From an uncultured Lachnobacterium sp. (GTDB lineage Bacteria; Bacillota; Clostridia; Lachnospirales; Lachnospiraceae): DNA of 14,577 bases. Shown piece after piece: positions 1-5,625 of the stretch. The notes beneath the pieces were generated by a model. The model did no database searches, was not told the origin of the DNA, and saw only the letters and a list, made by a program, of their open reading frames with translations. The number at the start of each line of letters is the position of its first letter. The first letter of the stretch is position 1. The position numbers were made by a program, and so were the translations under genes. The stretch is taken from assembly GCA_900550545.1 (NCBI GenBank), contig URSS01000054.1, forward strand, positions 1 through 14,577, given 5' to 3'.

Positions 1-525
1 GATTGCTTCCATGGAACGAAGAAGTGGTGTCTTCTGATCCAGTGCCTCTCCTGTGTAAGAACAGAAAGCAGTTGGAATGCAAAGTGTTGCGCCTGCAGCA
101 TCCTGACGAACAAATGCAGGTGATGTACAATCCCAGGCTGTATAACCTCTTGCCTCAAATGTAGCTCGAAGTCCTCCGGATGGGAAAGATGATGCATCCG
201 GCTCACCTTTGATCAATTCCTTACCAGAAAAACTCATTAATACTTTTCCGTTTGGCATTGGAGCTGTAATGAAAGAATCATGTTTCTCAGCCGTAACACC
301 TGTCAGTGGCTGGAACCAATGTGTATAGTGGGTTGCACCTTTCTCAATCGCCCATTCTTTCATCTCATGTGCAACGACATCGGCTGTCTCAAGGTCTAAT
401 TCTTTTCCTTCCTCCATTACTTCATGGAGTTTTTTGTAAACTTTTTTCGGAAGACGTTCCTGCATTACTGCATCGTTAAATACGTTTTCTCCGAAAATGT
501 CTGCTACGTTATAATAGTCACTCAT
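1..525 (-). CDS. glnN: Glutamine synthetase type III, N-terminal part (cut by window start)
   Basis: The minus strand reads ATG at 525-523 and stays open for 175 codons to the window edge, so the C-terminal part lies outside. The protein begins MSDYYNVADIFGENVFND and includes the stretch RATFEARGYTAWDCTSPAF, which I recognise as the N-terminal region of GSIII (GlnN). These are large enzymes of about 700 residues that make glutamine from glutamate, ammonia and ATP in the cytoplasm. The ATP- and glutamate-binding residues are beyond the window and cannot be checked. An AAAGGATG-type ribosome binding site lies just upstream. The gene has its own promoter and a leader with a terminator hairpin (600-635), which suggests control by attenuation, plausibly by nitrogen status. 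The assignment is from remembered family sequence; GSIII is common in gut clostridia and Bacteroides. Confidence 0.9.
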   Translation of the reverse strand, partial: MSDYYNVADIFGENVFNDAVMQERLPKKVYKKLHEVMEEGKELDLETADVVAHEMKEWAIEKGATHYTHWFQPLTGVTAEKHDSFITAPMPNGKVLMSFSGKELIKGEPDASSFPSGGLRATFEARGYTAWDCTSPAFVRQDAAGATLCIPTAFCSYTGEALDQKTPLLRSMEAI

Positions 526-599
526 TTCCACAACATCCTTTCTTTCCAACAATCAAATCCCCTTGATTGCATTTTATTTTATAAAGCGAAACTTTTTAC

Positions 600-635
600 T
601 AAAAAAGGGCATTCCAATCCTAGTTGGAACGCCCT
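600..635 (-). terminator. Leader terminator (attenuator) upstream of glnN
   Basis: On the minus strand AGGGCGTTCCAA pairs with TTGGAATGCCCT around the loop CTAGGA (12 positions with one mismatch), followed by TTTTTT (605-600). It lies downstream of the glnN promoter and about 75 bases before the glnN start, with no gene upstream on that strand that it could end. It is therefore best read as a premature terminator in the glnN leader. A second hairpin (550-569, 7 bp, hexaloop GGGGAT) follows before the ribosome binding site. The regulator or ligand is unknown. Confidence 0.75.
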
Positions 636-664
636 CGTTCATGTCTCACATTTATTCTGAAACT

Positions 665-693
665 AAGATACCTCTTTCCAACTTAAAATGCAA
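665..693 (-). promoter_or_regulatory. Predicted glnN promoter
   Basis: Minus-strand -35 TTGCAT (693-688), a 17-bp spacer and -10 TATCTT (670-665), giving a start near 657 and a leader of about 130 nt. This fits a housekeeping sigma-A promoter. Confidence 0.65.
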
Positions 694-937
694 CCATTTT
701 TTTTGAAGTTTTTTGATTTTATTCACATTTGCCGTTTTTCATCAAAAATCTACTTATTTTTTGGTAACATCTTATAAATATACTCCAAAGGGGTACATTT
801 TCTTATCCTTCTATAAAATTAATAGCACTTTTTTATTATACTGCATCCTTTATCCGTGGCGCAAGGCTTATTTCTGTAACGCAACTTTGAAAGGTAAAAC
901 TATTATGTATCTTTGACCGGTCGTCGTGTCGACATCA
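694..937. other. Intergenic, no gene recognised
   Basis: AT-rich spacer between divergent glnN and the secreted-protein gene. It is rich in T runs. Open frames here lack ribosome binding sites; the longest on the plus strand starts with TTG at 713. No RNA gene or repeat family was recognised. Near the right edge is a GC-richer patch with the palindromes GACCGGTC (915-922) and GTCGAC (928-933), just upstream of the probable -10 of the secreted-protein gene. It might be an operator, but this is not established. Confidence 0.5.
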
Positions 938-946
938 TGATATAAT
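938..946 (+). promoter_or_regulatory. Extended -10 promoter for the secreted-protein gene
   Basis: TGATATAAT is a perfect extended -10 (TG-N-TATAAT), ending 62 bases before the chosen start codon at 1009. No good -35 lies at 17 bp; a TTGACC at 913-918 is 22 bp away, which is too far. The extended -10 motif may compensate, or an activator may bind upstream. Confidence 0.5.
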
Positions 947-996
947 AATAAATACTTTGAATAATTAAGAAGGAACTAATCCAAATGGCGTATATT

Positions 997-1002
997 AAGG
1001 AG
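997..1002 (+). promoter_or_regulatory. Ribosome binding site that decides the start at 1009
   Basis: AAGGAG sits 6 bases before ATG 1009. An in-frame upstream ATG at 985 also has AAGGAA (970-975) at 9 bases, so two starts eight codons apart are possible. The 1009 start gives a textbook signal peptide beginning MKRK and is preferred. Confidence 0.65.
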
Positions 1003-1008
1003 AGTTTT

Positions 1009-2277
1009 ATGAAAAGAAAAATGATCACTTGCATTGCTTGTGTTATTTTTTGTAATTTTATTACTTTTACCCCAGTCAATGCGAACCCCACAACAAATGC
1101 TTTACTGTGCAATAATAAAACCATACAGTTAATTGGTGGAGCACCAATTGGAACGCATATACAGCAGTGCAGTACCAGCAAAGCAAAGAATATTACACAG
1201 TTCTTCCAGAATCCACAGAAGAACTATAATACGGCAGGAAAATATAAGATTGGAAAAGTCAAGCTCAAATCATTTACTAGCAGATGCACAGAATTTGAAG
1301 ATCAAAAGAAGATTTATCCTCTTTTAAAAAATTCTGGTATAGATAAACGTGAATCCGTTGGACCGGAAATAGTGGACGAGCGCTATCTGTATGCGGAAAC
1401 CTATTTGCCTGTGTATACGGAATATCTCAATCAGTGTGGTTACAAAAACCCCAATATTTATGCTAATGGTTATATTAAAAATTGGAAAGGGTTCAAGTAC
1501 AACGGATATATTCAACAAACTTATATTCTCCAGAACGTATACGACAAACCATATTCCGAAAAGAGACAACAGTTTGGTGGCGGTGGATTTAATTCATTTT
1601 CACGAATTATTGAAACAAACTGGAGCAAGATTAAAGGTGCAACCGGTTACGAGGTGCGTCTTAATCAAAACTACAACGGAAACTGGACGGGGTGGACATA
1701 CCGACGTACATCCGCAAACAATGTTAAGATCATGGGACTTCAAGGGGGATTGCATGGAACTGTTAAGGACTATTATTTAAGTGGACTGGACAATAGACGG
1801 TTGACAAAAGTCAAATACAAAGATGATCAAGTATATACCTCACTTTCAATTGGTTGTACATATAAACTACAGGTACGGGCATATAAAAAAGTTGGTAGCA
1901 AATACTATTATGGTGACTGGTCAGATGTTGAAACAGCCAAAAAAATTAAACGAACAGCATATGCTAAGGCAGATGTATCTAATGGTAGTGTTAAAATAAC
2001 CGTACCGGATGTGTATGTTCAAACAATATCGAAATTGCAGCATCAGCTTGTAGAAAATCTTAAGCCTAATCCATTTGCATCCGCTCATGCAGGCTTTTTA
2101 GTACAGGTATCTGATACAAAGGACTTTAAAAATGTAGAAACACGAAAGTTTAAATCGACATCAAAAGAAATGACACTTAATGACATTCCAAAAGGCAAAT
2201 ATGTAAGAGTTAGAACGTATAGCAACAAAAAAGACGTTTTATCTAGCGAATGGAGTTCCTACAAAAAAGTTAAATAA
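1009..2277 (+). CDS. Secreted protein with two fibronectin-III-like domains
   Basis: The 422-residue protein is predicted to be exported. It has a basic N-terminus (MKRKM), a hydrophobic core and a likely signal peptidase I site after VNA (residue 25). Residues 26-195 form a Tyr/Asn/Lys-rich region I do not recognise, with a GGGG linker near 190-193. Residues about 198-309 look like a fibronectin type III domain (SKIKGATGYEVRL, then YKLQVRAY and YGDWSDV). Residues about 315-420 look like a second one (GFLVQVSDTKDFKN, KYVRVRTY, SSEWSSY). This pattern is common in surface and exported proteins of clostridia. There is no lipobox, LPXTG sorting signal, C-terminal membrane anchor or enzyme motif. 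The mature part has five cysteines (34, 54, 93, 143, 283). Codon use is more AT-rich than in the core genes on the right, suggesting acquisition. No good terminator directly follows. Export and FN3 fold are fairly sure; function is unknown (perhaps adhesion or carbohydrate binding). Confidence 0.8.
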   Translation: MKRKMITCIACVIFCNFITFTPVNANPTTNALLCNNKTIQLIGGAPIGTHIQQCSTSKAKNITQFFQNPQKNYNTAGKYKIGKVKLKSFTSRCTEFEDQKKIYPLLKNSGIDKRESVGPEIVDERYLYAETYLPVYTEYLNQCGYKNPNIYANGYIKNWKGFKYNGYIQQTYILQNVYDKPYSEKRQQFGGGGFNSFSRIIETNWSKIKGATGYEVRLNQNYNGNWTGWTYRRTSANNVKIMGLQGGLHGTVKDYYLSGLDNRRLTKVKYKDDQVYTSLSIGCTYKLQVRAYKKVGSKYYYGDWSDVETAKKIKRTAYAKADVSNGSVKITVPDVYVQTISKLQHQLVENLKPNPFASAHAGFLVQVSDTKDFKNVETRKFKSTSKEMTLNDIPKGKYVRVRTYSNKKDVLSSEWSSYKKVK

Positions 2278-2328
2278 TCATTATATTAAAAGAATATCAT
2301 ATTGGATTATTCACTTACTATTTGTCAG

Positions 2329-2357
2329 TTGAATTTTCAGTCAATACATGTTATATT
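2329..2357 (+). promoter_or_regulatory. Predicted promoter of the candidate antitoxin RNA
   Basis: Plus-strand -35 TTGAAT (2329-2334), 17-bp spacer and -10 TATATT (2352-2357), preceded by TG at 2349-2350 (extended -10). The expected start is near 2364. No coding sequence follows on this strand, only a terminator at 2421-2452, so it would drive a short noncoding RNA. Confidence 0.6.
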
Positions 2358-2370
2358 GATTATACAAAAA

Positions 2371-2395
2371 GGGGCCACCGATAGACGGTTGACCC
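2371..2395 (+). repeat. Left copy of inverted 5' motif of the toxin-antitoxin locus
   Basis: This segment ends in CGGTTGACCC (2386-2395). The exact reverse complement, GGGTCAACCG, is at 2624-2633 within the right copy. Because the two predicted RNAs run towards each other, both carry the motif in the same sense near their 5' ends. Confidence 0.7.
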
Positions 2396-2420
2396 GATAC
2401 TAATTGTTAAGCTTTAGAAA

Positions 2421-2452
2421 AGCCGCTCAGTTTTCTCAGGACCGGGGCGGCT
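2421..2452. terminator. Shared, probably bidirectional terminator of toxin and antitoxin RNAs
   Basis: AGCCGC (2421-2426) pairs with GCGGCT (2447-2452), extended inward by a wobble and a G-C pair. On the minus strand it is followed by TTTCT, a fair intrinsic terminator for the toxin mRNA. On the plus strand ATTTCTGT follows, which is weaker. The stem overlaps the toxin stop codon (2451-2453). It is also the first credible stop for read-through from the secreted-protein gene. Confidence 0.65.
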
Positions 2453-2549
2453 ATTTCTGTGTCTTACTATTATCCTTACCAAAGGAATATCCTAATCCAA
2501 AGCAGGTTAAGCCGAAGCTCACTACTGCAATAAAATCAACAATACTCAT
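2451..2549 (-). CDS. Small hydrophobic holin-like toxin (type I toxin family)
   Basis: A 32-codon frame from ATG 2549-2547 to TAG 2453-2451. The peptide starts MSIVDFIAVVSFGLTCFGLG and ends with a charged tail (GKDNSKTQK). A single membrane span (about residues 3-23) followed by a short polar tail is the hallmark of the 'putative holin-like toxin' family and of other type I toxins, which insert in the inner membrane and depolarise it. A strong ribosome binding site (AAAGGAGGG) lies 9 bases upstream. The gene has its own promoter (2666-2694), a structured leader of about 110 nt and a terminator overlapping its stop codon. A convergent candidate antitoxin RNA lies opposite its 3' end. Reading frame and family resemblance are clear to me; toxicity is inferred. 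It is too short for common gene callers. Confidence 0.8.
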   Translation of the reverse strand: MSIVDFIAVVSFGLTCFGLGYSFGKDNSKTQK

Positions 2550-2659
2550 AAGGCTTAGCCCTCCTTTCCTCTGATTCCCTTATGGGTTTCTATGTAATCG
2601 GAGGGTCACAGTCCCTCCGTAGAGGGTCAACCGCCTACCGTTATGGTAGCACCCAATGA
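2550..2659 (-). promoter_or_regulatory. Structured toxin mRNA leader with alternative pairings around the ribosome binding site
   Basis: Read 5' to 3' on the minus strand, the leader has a 5' hairpin (CTACC/GGTAG inside GGGT/ACCC, 2654-2624). It then has four mutually complementary blocks: CCCTC (2626-2622), CGGAGGG (2619-2613), CCCTCCG (2605-2599) and the ribosome binding site GGAGGG (2564-2559). Block 1 with 2 and block 3 with 4 would mask the site. Block 2 with 3 (7 bp, loop ACTGTGA) would leave it free. This is inference from base pairing by eye. Confidence 0.5.
2624..2654 (-). repeat. Right copy of inverted 5' motif of the toxin-antitoxin locus
   Basis: The minus strand carries GGGTGCTACC...CGGTTGACCC at the 5' end of the toxin mRNA, related to the segment at 2371-2395 on the opposite strand. 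The last ten bases are identical and the rest is similar with a short insertion. It forms the first hairpin of the leader. Confidence 0.65.
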
Positions 2660-2665
2660 AATTTT

Positions 2666-2694
2666 ATCATAGCTCCATAGCATTTTCAATGCAA
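2666..2694 (-). promoter_or_regulatory. Predicted toxin promoter
   Basis: Minus-strand -35 TTGCAT (2694-2689), 17-bp spacer and -10 TATGAT (2671-2666). A second, overlapping pair (TTGAAA, 17 bp, TAAAAT) is shifted by five bases. The start would be near 2659, giving a leader of about 110 nt before the toxin ATG. Confidence 0.7.
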
Positions 2695-2743
2695 ATATCG
2701 CTTTCATTCGACAGTAATCCCTTGTTTACTTGCCAAAAGAAAA

Positions 2744-2781
2744 AGACCCCATAGAACGGATTTCTCCGCCCTACAAGGTCT
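2744..2781 (-). terminator. Strong intrinsic terminator downstream of fba
   Basis: On the minus strand a 17-pair stem (several G-U pairs) from AGACC to GGTCT closes a GAAA tetraloop, followed by TTTTCTTTT. It lies 88 bases after the fba stop codon and isolates fba from the toxin promoter just downstream. The 88-base 3' region holds no gene that I can see. Confidence 0.85.
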
Positions 2782-2868
2782 TGTGTTCTCGCTTTTTTGC
2801 TACTCCCTAGACGAAAGATTTTTGCCCCTTGAGGCTAATTATCTTTGCCTTAGGATAGTAATTCCATC

Positions 2869-3735
2869 TTATTCAGCTTTACCAACTGAACCAAATAATT
2901 CCATCTTCTCTTTAACAGTTGCCTTGATTGCCTCTGCGCCAGGAGCAAGTAACTTACGAGGATCAAATCCTTTGCCCTCTAAGTCCTTACCAGCCTCGAT
3001 ATATTTACGTGTAGCATCTGCGAAAGATAACTGGCACTCTGTGTTAACGTTGATTTTAGATACACCAAGAGAGATTGCTTTCTTGATCATGTCTGCTGGG
3101 ATACCTGTACCACCATGAAGAACTAATGGCATCTCACCTGTCTTAGCCTGGATTGCATCCAATGTCTCGAAACTTAATCCCTTCCAGTTTGCTGGATACT
3201 TACCATGAATGTTACCGATACCAGCTGCAAGCATATCTACGCCAAGATCAGCGATTGTCTTACACTCGTCTGGATCTGCACACTCACCCATACCAACAAC
3301 ACCGTCTTCTTCTCCACCGATAGAACCAACTTCACACTCGATAGAAAGACCTAAGTTGTGAGCTACGTTTACTAACTCTGTAGACTTAGCAAGATTCTCC
3401 TCGAATGGGTAATGAGATCCGTCGAACATGATGGATGTGAATCCAGCCTTAATACACTTGTAGCATCCTTCGTATGTTCCGTGATCCAAGTGAAGAGCTA
3501 CAGGAACTGTAATTCCAAGTTCCTTATCCATAGCCTTAACCATAGCAGCTACTGTACCGAAACCTGTCATGTACTTTCCAGCACCCTCAGATACACCAAG
3601 GATAACAGGGCTCTTAAGCTCCTCAGCTGTAAGAAGAATGGACTTTGTCCACTCTAAGTTATTGATATTGAACTGACCAACTGCATAGTGGCCTGCTTTT
3701 GCTTTCTTAAGCATTTCTGTTGCAGATACTAACAT
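2869..3735 (-). CDS. fba: Class II fructose-bisphosphate aldolase
   Basis: This 288-residue zinc enzyme cleaves fructose 1,6-bisphosphate to dihydroxyacetone phosphate and glyceraldehyde 3-phosphate in glycolysis, and runs in reverse in gluconeogenesis. Key signatures are present: HLDHG at 82-86 (catalytic Asp84, zinc His85), SIMFDGSH at 101-108, ECEVG at 133-137, NIHGKY with His177, VLHGGTG with His207, and KINVNTE at 227-233 for the phosphate site. Length is normal for the short class II group. The ATG is preceded by AGGAGG at 3749-3744 with good spacing. Its own promoter lies at 3767-3795 and a strong terminator at 2744-2781, so it is probably monocistronic, perhaps with read-through from the operon upstream. 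Codon use looks like that of a highly expressed gene. Confidence 0.97.
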   Translation of the reverse strand: MLVSATEMLKKAKAGHYAVGQFNINNLEWTKSILLTAEELKSPVILGVSEGAGKYMTGFGTVAAMVKAMDKELGITVPVALHLDHGTYEGCYKCIKAGFTSIMFDGSHYPFEENLAKSTELVNVAHNLGLSIECEVGSIGGEEDGVVGMGECADPDECKTIADLGVDMLAAGIGNIHGKYPANWKGLSFETLDAIQAKTGEMPLVLHGGTGIPADMIKKAISLGVSKINVNTECQLSFADATRKYIEAGKDLEGKGFDPRKLLAPGAEAIKATVKEKMELFGSVGKAE

Positions 3736-3766
3736 ATCATTTTCCTCCTAATCTTAAGTTAACTTG

Positions 3767-3795
3767 ATTATAGTACATTTCTACCAAAAAATAAA
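3767..3795 (-). promoter_or_regulatory. Predicted fba promoter
   Basis: A consensus -10 TATAAT (3772-3767) lies 32 bases upstream of the start codon. A weak -35 TTTATT (3795-3790) stands at 17 bp. The AT-rich tract upstream could act as an UP element. Confidence 0.6.
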
Positions 3796-3812
3796 GTTAA
3801 AAATTTAACAAT

Positions 3813-4697
3813 TCAACAAAAGATTGTAACTCTTTGATGGAGATTTTGAATAAGAACCTCCTCATGCTCGCCTCCGAACTCTCCGTCTAAGGTCCATGCC
3901 ACATTTTCTTTTGCTGTAATGCGCACCTGATCCGCCTTAAAAGAGTAGATCAGATCCGTATCATCAATCATATTTGCAAGGCATGCCAGGATTTCATTAA
4001 GCTCAATCGGATTGCGTGGCTTTTTGATCATTGTCACTTCAAAAACGCCATCGTCAAGTTTGACATCATTGCCTGTCATGCCTTTAAATCCACCTACGGA
4101 AATGGAATTTGTCACCATTCCATAAATAAACTCATCCTGAAATACATTTCCATCATATTCCACCTGCATATTATAGGAAGGAATATCATGCAGGCATTTG
4201 GCACCTTCCATAATATATGCCACATGCCCAAAAATATTTTTCAACTGCTGGGATGTCTTATAAGACACTTCCGTAAAAAGCCCGAATGCAGCAACATAAA
4301 CGAATGTATCGGAATTAAAATCACCGATATCGCATGGAAACGGATGATTTCCCACCGCTACCGCCGCAGATTTGACCATATCTTTCGGGATGCCAAGAGA
4401 ATTTGCAAAATCATTGGTACTGCCTGCCGGTATATAACCGATTGGCACATCCTGTCCACTCTGGATCAGTCCGGTCATCACCTCATCGAGGGTTCCATCT
4501 CCTCCGCTGCATACAATGCGGTCATAATTTGCAGCTTCTGCAGCCACTTTCTGTATGGCATCTCCCTGTGCCTGTGTGGTATATGCCGTCACCTCGAAGT
4601 CTGCTTTTACCATGATATCTATGATTTCTACCAGATTATTTTTAATCTGTCCCTTTCCCGAATGTGGGTTAAAAATAAATAATAATTTCTGACTCAT
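3813..4697 (-). CDS. Diacylglycerol kinase family lipid kinase (YegS/DgkB/BmrU type)
   Basis: A 294-residue member of the DAGK catalytic family, which phosphorylates diacylglycerol or a related lipid with ATP at the membrane surface. The nucleotide-binding signature GGDGT is at 65-69, in CSGGDGTLDEV. The second loop PAGSTNDFA is at 90-98 and the N-terminal strand reads LLFIFNPHSGKG, all typical. The C-terminal half carries the beta-sandwich lid (NSISVGGFKGM, LDDGVFEVTMI, WTLDGEFGG). The frame can start one codon earlier with TTG at 4700; I prefer ATG 4697. Both are served by GAGGA overlapping the end of whiA. It lies 12 bases after whiA and is the last gene of the hprK operon. Whether it recycles diacylglycerol from teichoic acid synthesis or acts on another lipid cannot be told here. 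Confidence 0.88.
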   Translation of the reverse strand: MSQKLLFIFNPHSGKGQIKNNLVEIIDIMVKADFEVTAYTTQAQGDAIQKVAAEAANYDRIVCSGGDGTLDEVMTGLIQSGQDVPIGYIPAGSTNDFANSLGIPKDMVKSAAVAVGNHPFPCDIGDFNSDTFVYVAAFGLFTEVSYKTSQQLKNIFGHVAYIMEGAKCLHDIPSYNMQVEYDGNVFQDEFIYGMVTNSISVGGFKGMTGNDVKLDDGVFEVTMIKKPRNPIELNEILACLANMIDDTDLIYSFKADQVRITAKENVAWTLDGEFGGEHEEVLIQNLHQRVTIFC

Positions 4698-4709
4698 CAA
4701 TTCTCATCC

Positions 4710-5624
4710 TCATTTGATTACTTTAGTTTCGGTTGCTTCTGCTGATTGCTCGATATCTTCTGCAATCGCAGCCAGTTTGTGCAATCTGTGGTTGACCCCG
4801 GATTTTCCTACCGGTGGATCAAGATATGTACCAAGTTCTTTTAATGTTGCTTCCGGATAATCAAGTCTTACCTGTGCCACTTCGGCCAGTGGCTTGGGAA
4901 GCTGATCAAATCCAATGTATTTTTGGATTTTTTTGATATCCTCGATCTGTTTGACCGCGGCATTGACTGTCTTATTGATGTTGGCAGTCTCACAGTTTAC
5001 TTTACGGTTCACGAAATTGCGCATTTCTTTTAAAATGCGGACATTCTCCAATTTCATCAAAGATACATATGCTTCCATGACATTGAGCATATCCACAATC
5101 TGTGAACCTTCTTTTATATAGAGAACATACCGTTCCTTACGCTGGACAATTTTGCCTTCTGCCTCAAAGTATCCCACCAGTTCCTGCAACTGCATTGCCT
5201 GTTCCATCGTCCTGCAGGCAATCTCAAAATGGTATGATTTGTTCGGATCACTGATCGATCCTGCTGCAAAAAACGCGCCTCGTATAAATGCCCGCTTGCA
5301 GCACATCTGCTGCACCAGCATTCCATCTGCTCTCTGTTCATTGAGTGGCATTTCTTTTTTGACATCCCAACGGAGCGCGGAAAGTATCTTTTCACTTTCC
5401 TTTGGTTCCAACGTTTTCCCTGCATCGATTGCAAAAGCTCGCTGTACTAATCCGATATATTTTTCTTTCAAAAGAACATTATCGGTATCCATTCGCAATT
5501 GACCGGATGCCTTATCATATGAGCCTTCCATCTCCAGCATGCCCGCCAGTTCTGCCAGCTGGCAGTGCCGGCTTTTGGAAAACTGCTTCGCCAGTTCTTC
5601 TTTTACTTCACTTGAGAAAGACAT
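4710..5624 (-). CDS. whiA: WhiA family DNA-binding regulator
   Basis: A 304-residue protein with the usual WhiA layout: an N-terminal domain (MSFSSEVKEELAKQ), a LAGLIDADG homing-endonuclease-like domain from about residue 110 (RAFIRGAFFAAGSI), and a C-terminal helix-turn-helix region (about 220-295, with KELGTYLDPPVGKSGVNHRL). In actinomycetes WhiA is a sporulation regulator; in Bacillus it binds DNA and affects division and chromosome segregation. It starts one base after the rapZ stop, and its AGAGGA ribosome binding site lies inside the last rapZ codons, so the two are probably translationally coupled. The usual partner yvcK (mgfK), found between rapZ and whiA in Bacillus, is absent. Confidence 0.95.
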   Translation of the reverse strand: MSFSSEVKEELAKQFSKSRHCQLAELAGMLEMEGSYDKASGQLRMDTDNVLLKEKYIGLVQRAFAIDAGKTLEPKESEKILSALRWDVKKEMPLNEQRADGMLVQQMCCKRAFIRGAFFAAGSISDPNKSYHFEIACRTMEQAMQLQELVGYFEAEGKIVQRKERYVLYIKEGSQIVDMLNVMEAYVSLMKLENVRILKEMRNFVNRKVNCETANINKTVNAAVKQIEDIKKIQKYIGFDQLPKPLAEVAQVRLDYPEATLKELGTYLDPPVGKSGVNHRLHKLAAIAEDIEQSAEATETKVIK

Positions 5625-5625
5625 G

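Larger units (their letters stand above)
2364..2458 (+). ncRNA. Candidate type I antitoxin RNA, convergent with the toxin gene
   Basis: Inferred transcript of about 95 nt from the promoter at 2329-2357 to the terminator at 2421-2452. It has no ATG-initiated frame of note. It begins with a GC-rich segment (2371-2395) that can fold through ACCG/CGGT and GGG/CCC. Its 3' part is antisense to the end of the toxin reading frame and to the toxin terminator. This convergent layout resembles Fst/RNAII (par) and other type I systems, in which the RNA blocks toxin translation or triggers mRNA decay. Ends are predicted from motifs only. Confidence 0.5.

Noticed and set aside
572..640. Possible 22-codon leader peptide in the glnN leader (minus strand ATG near 640)
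   Set aside because: It spans the terminator hairpin, which would be interesting for translation-coupled attenuation, but it has no convincing ribosome binding site and no run of glutamine or other regulatory codons.
713..916. 67-codon plus-strand frame in the glnN intergenic region
   Set aside because: It starts with TTG, has no ribosome binding site, sits in a T-rich spacer, and its composition looks like chance.
903..1181. 92-codon minus-strand frame opposite the secreted-protein gene start
   Set aside because: It overlaps a better-supported gene with promoter, ribosome binding site and signal peptide, and shows no domain or upstream signals of its own.
2273..2310. AATAATC/GATTATT inverted repeat right after the secreted-protein gene
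   Set aside because: AT-rich 7-bp arms with a long loop and no T run; not a credible terminator.
3796..3809. AT-only hairpin GTTAAA/TTTAAC followed by T-rich sequence after the lipid kinase gene
   Set aside because: A 6-bp stem with almost no GC and a 2-base loop is too weak to call a terminator, and it lies in the fba promoter region, where AT-rich sequence is expected.
4188..4682. Long plus-strand frames opposite the lipid kinase, murB, peptidase, hprK, uvrC and ftsH genes
   Set aside because: These are antisense shadows of well-identified genes, with no recognisable domains or ribosome binding sites.
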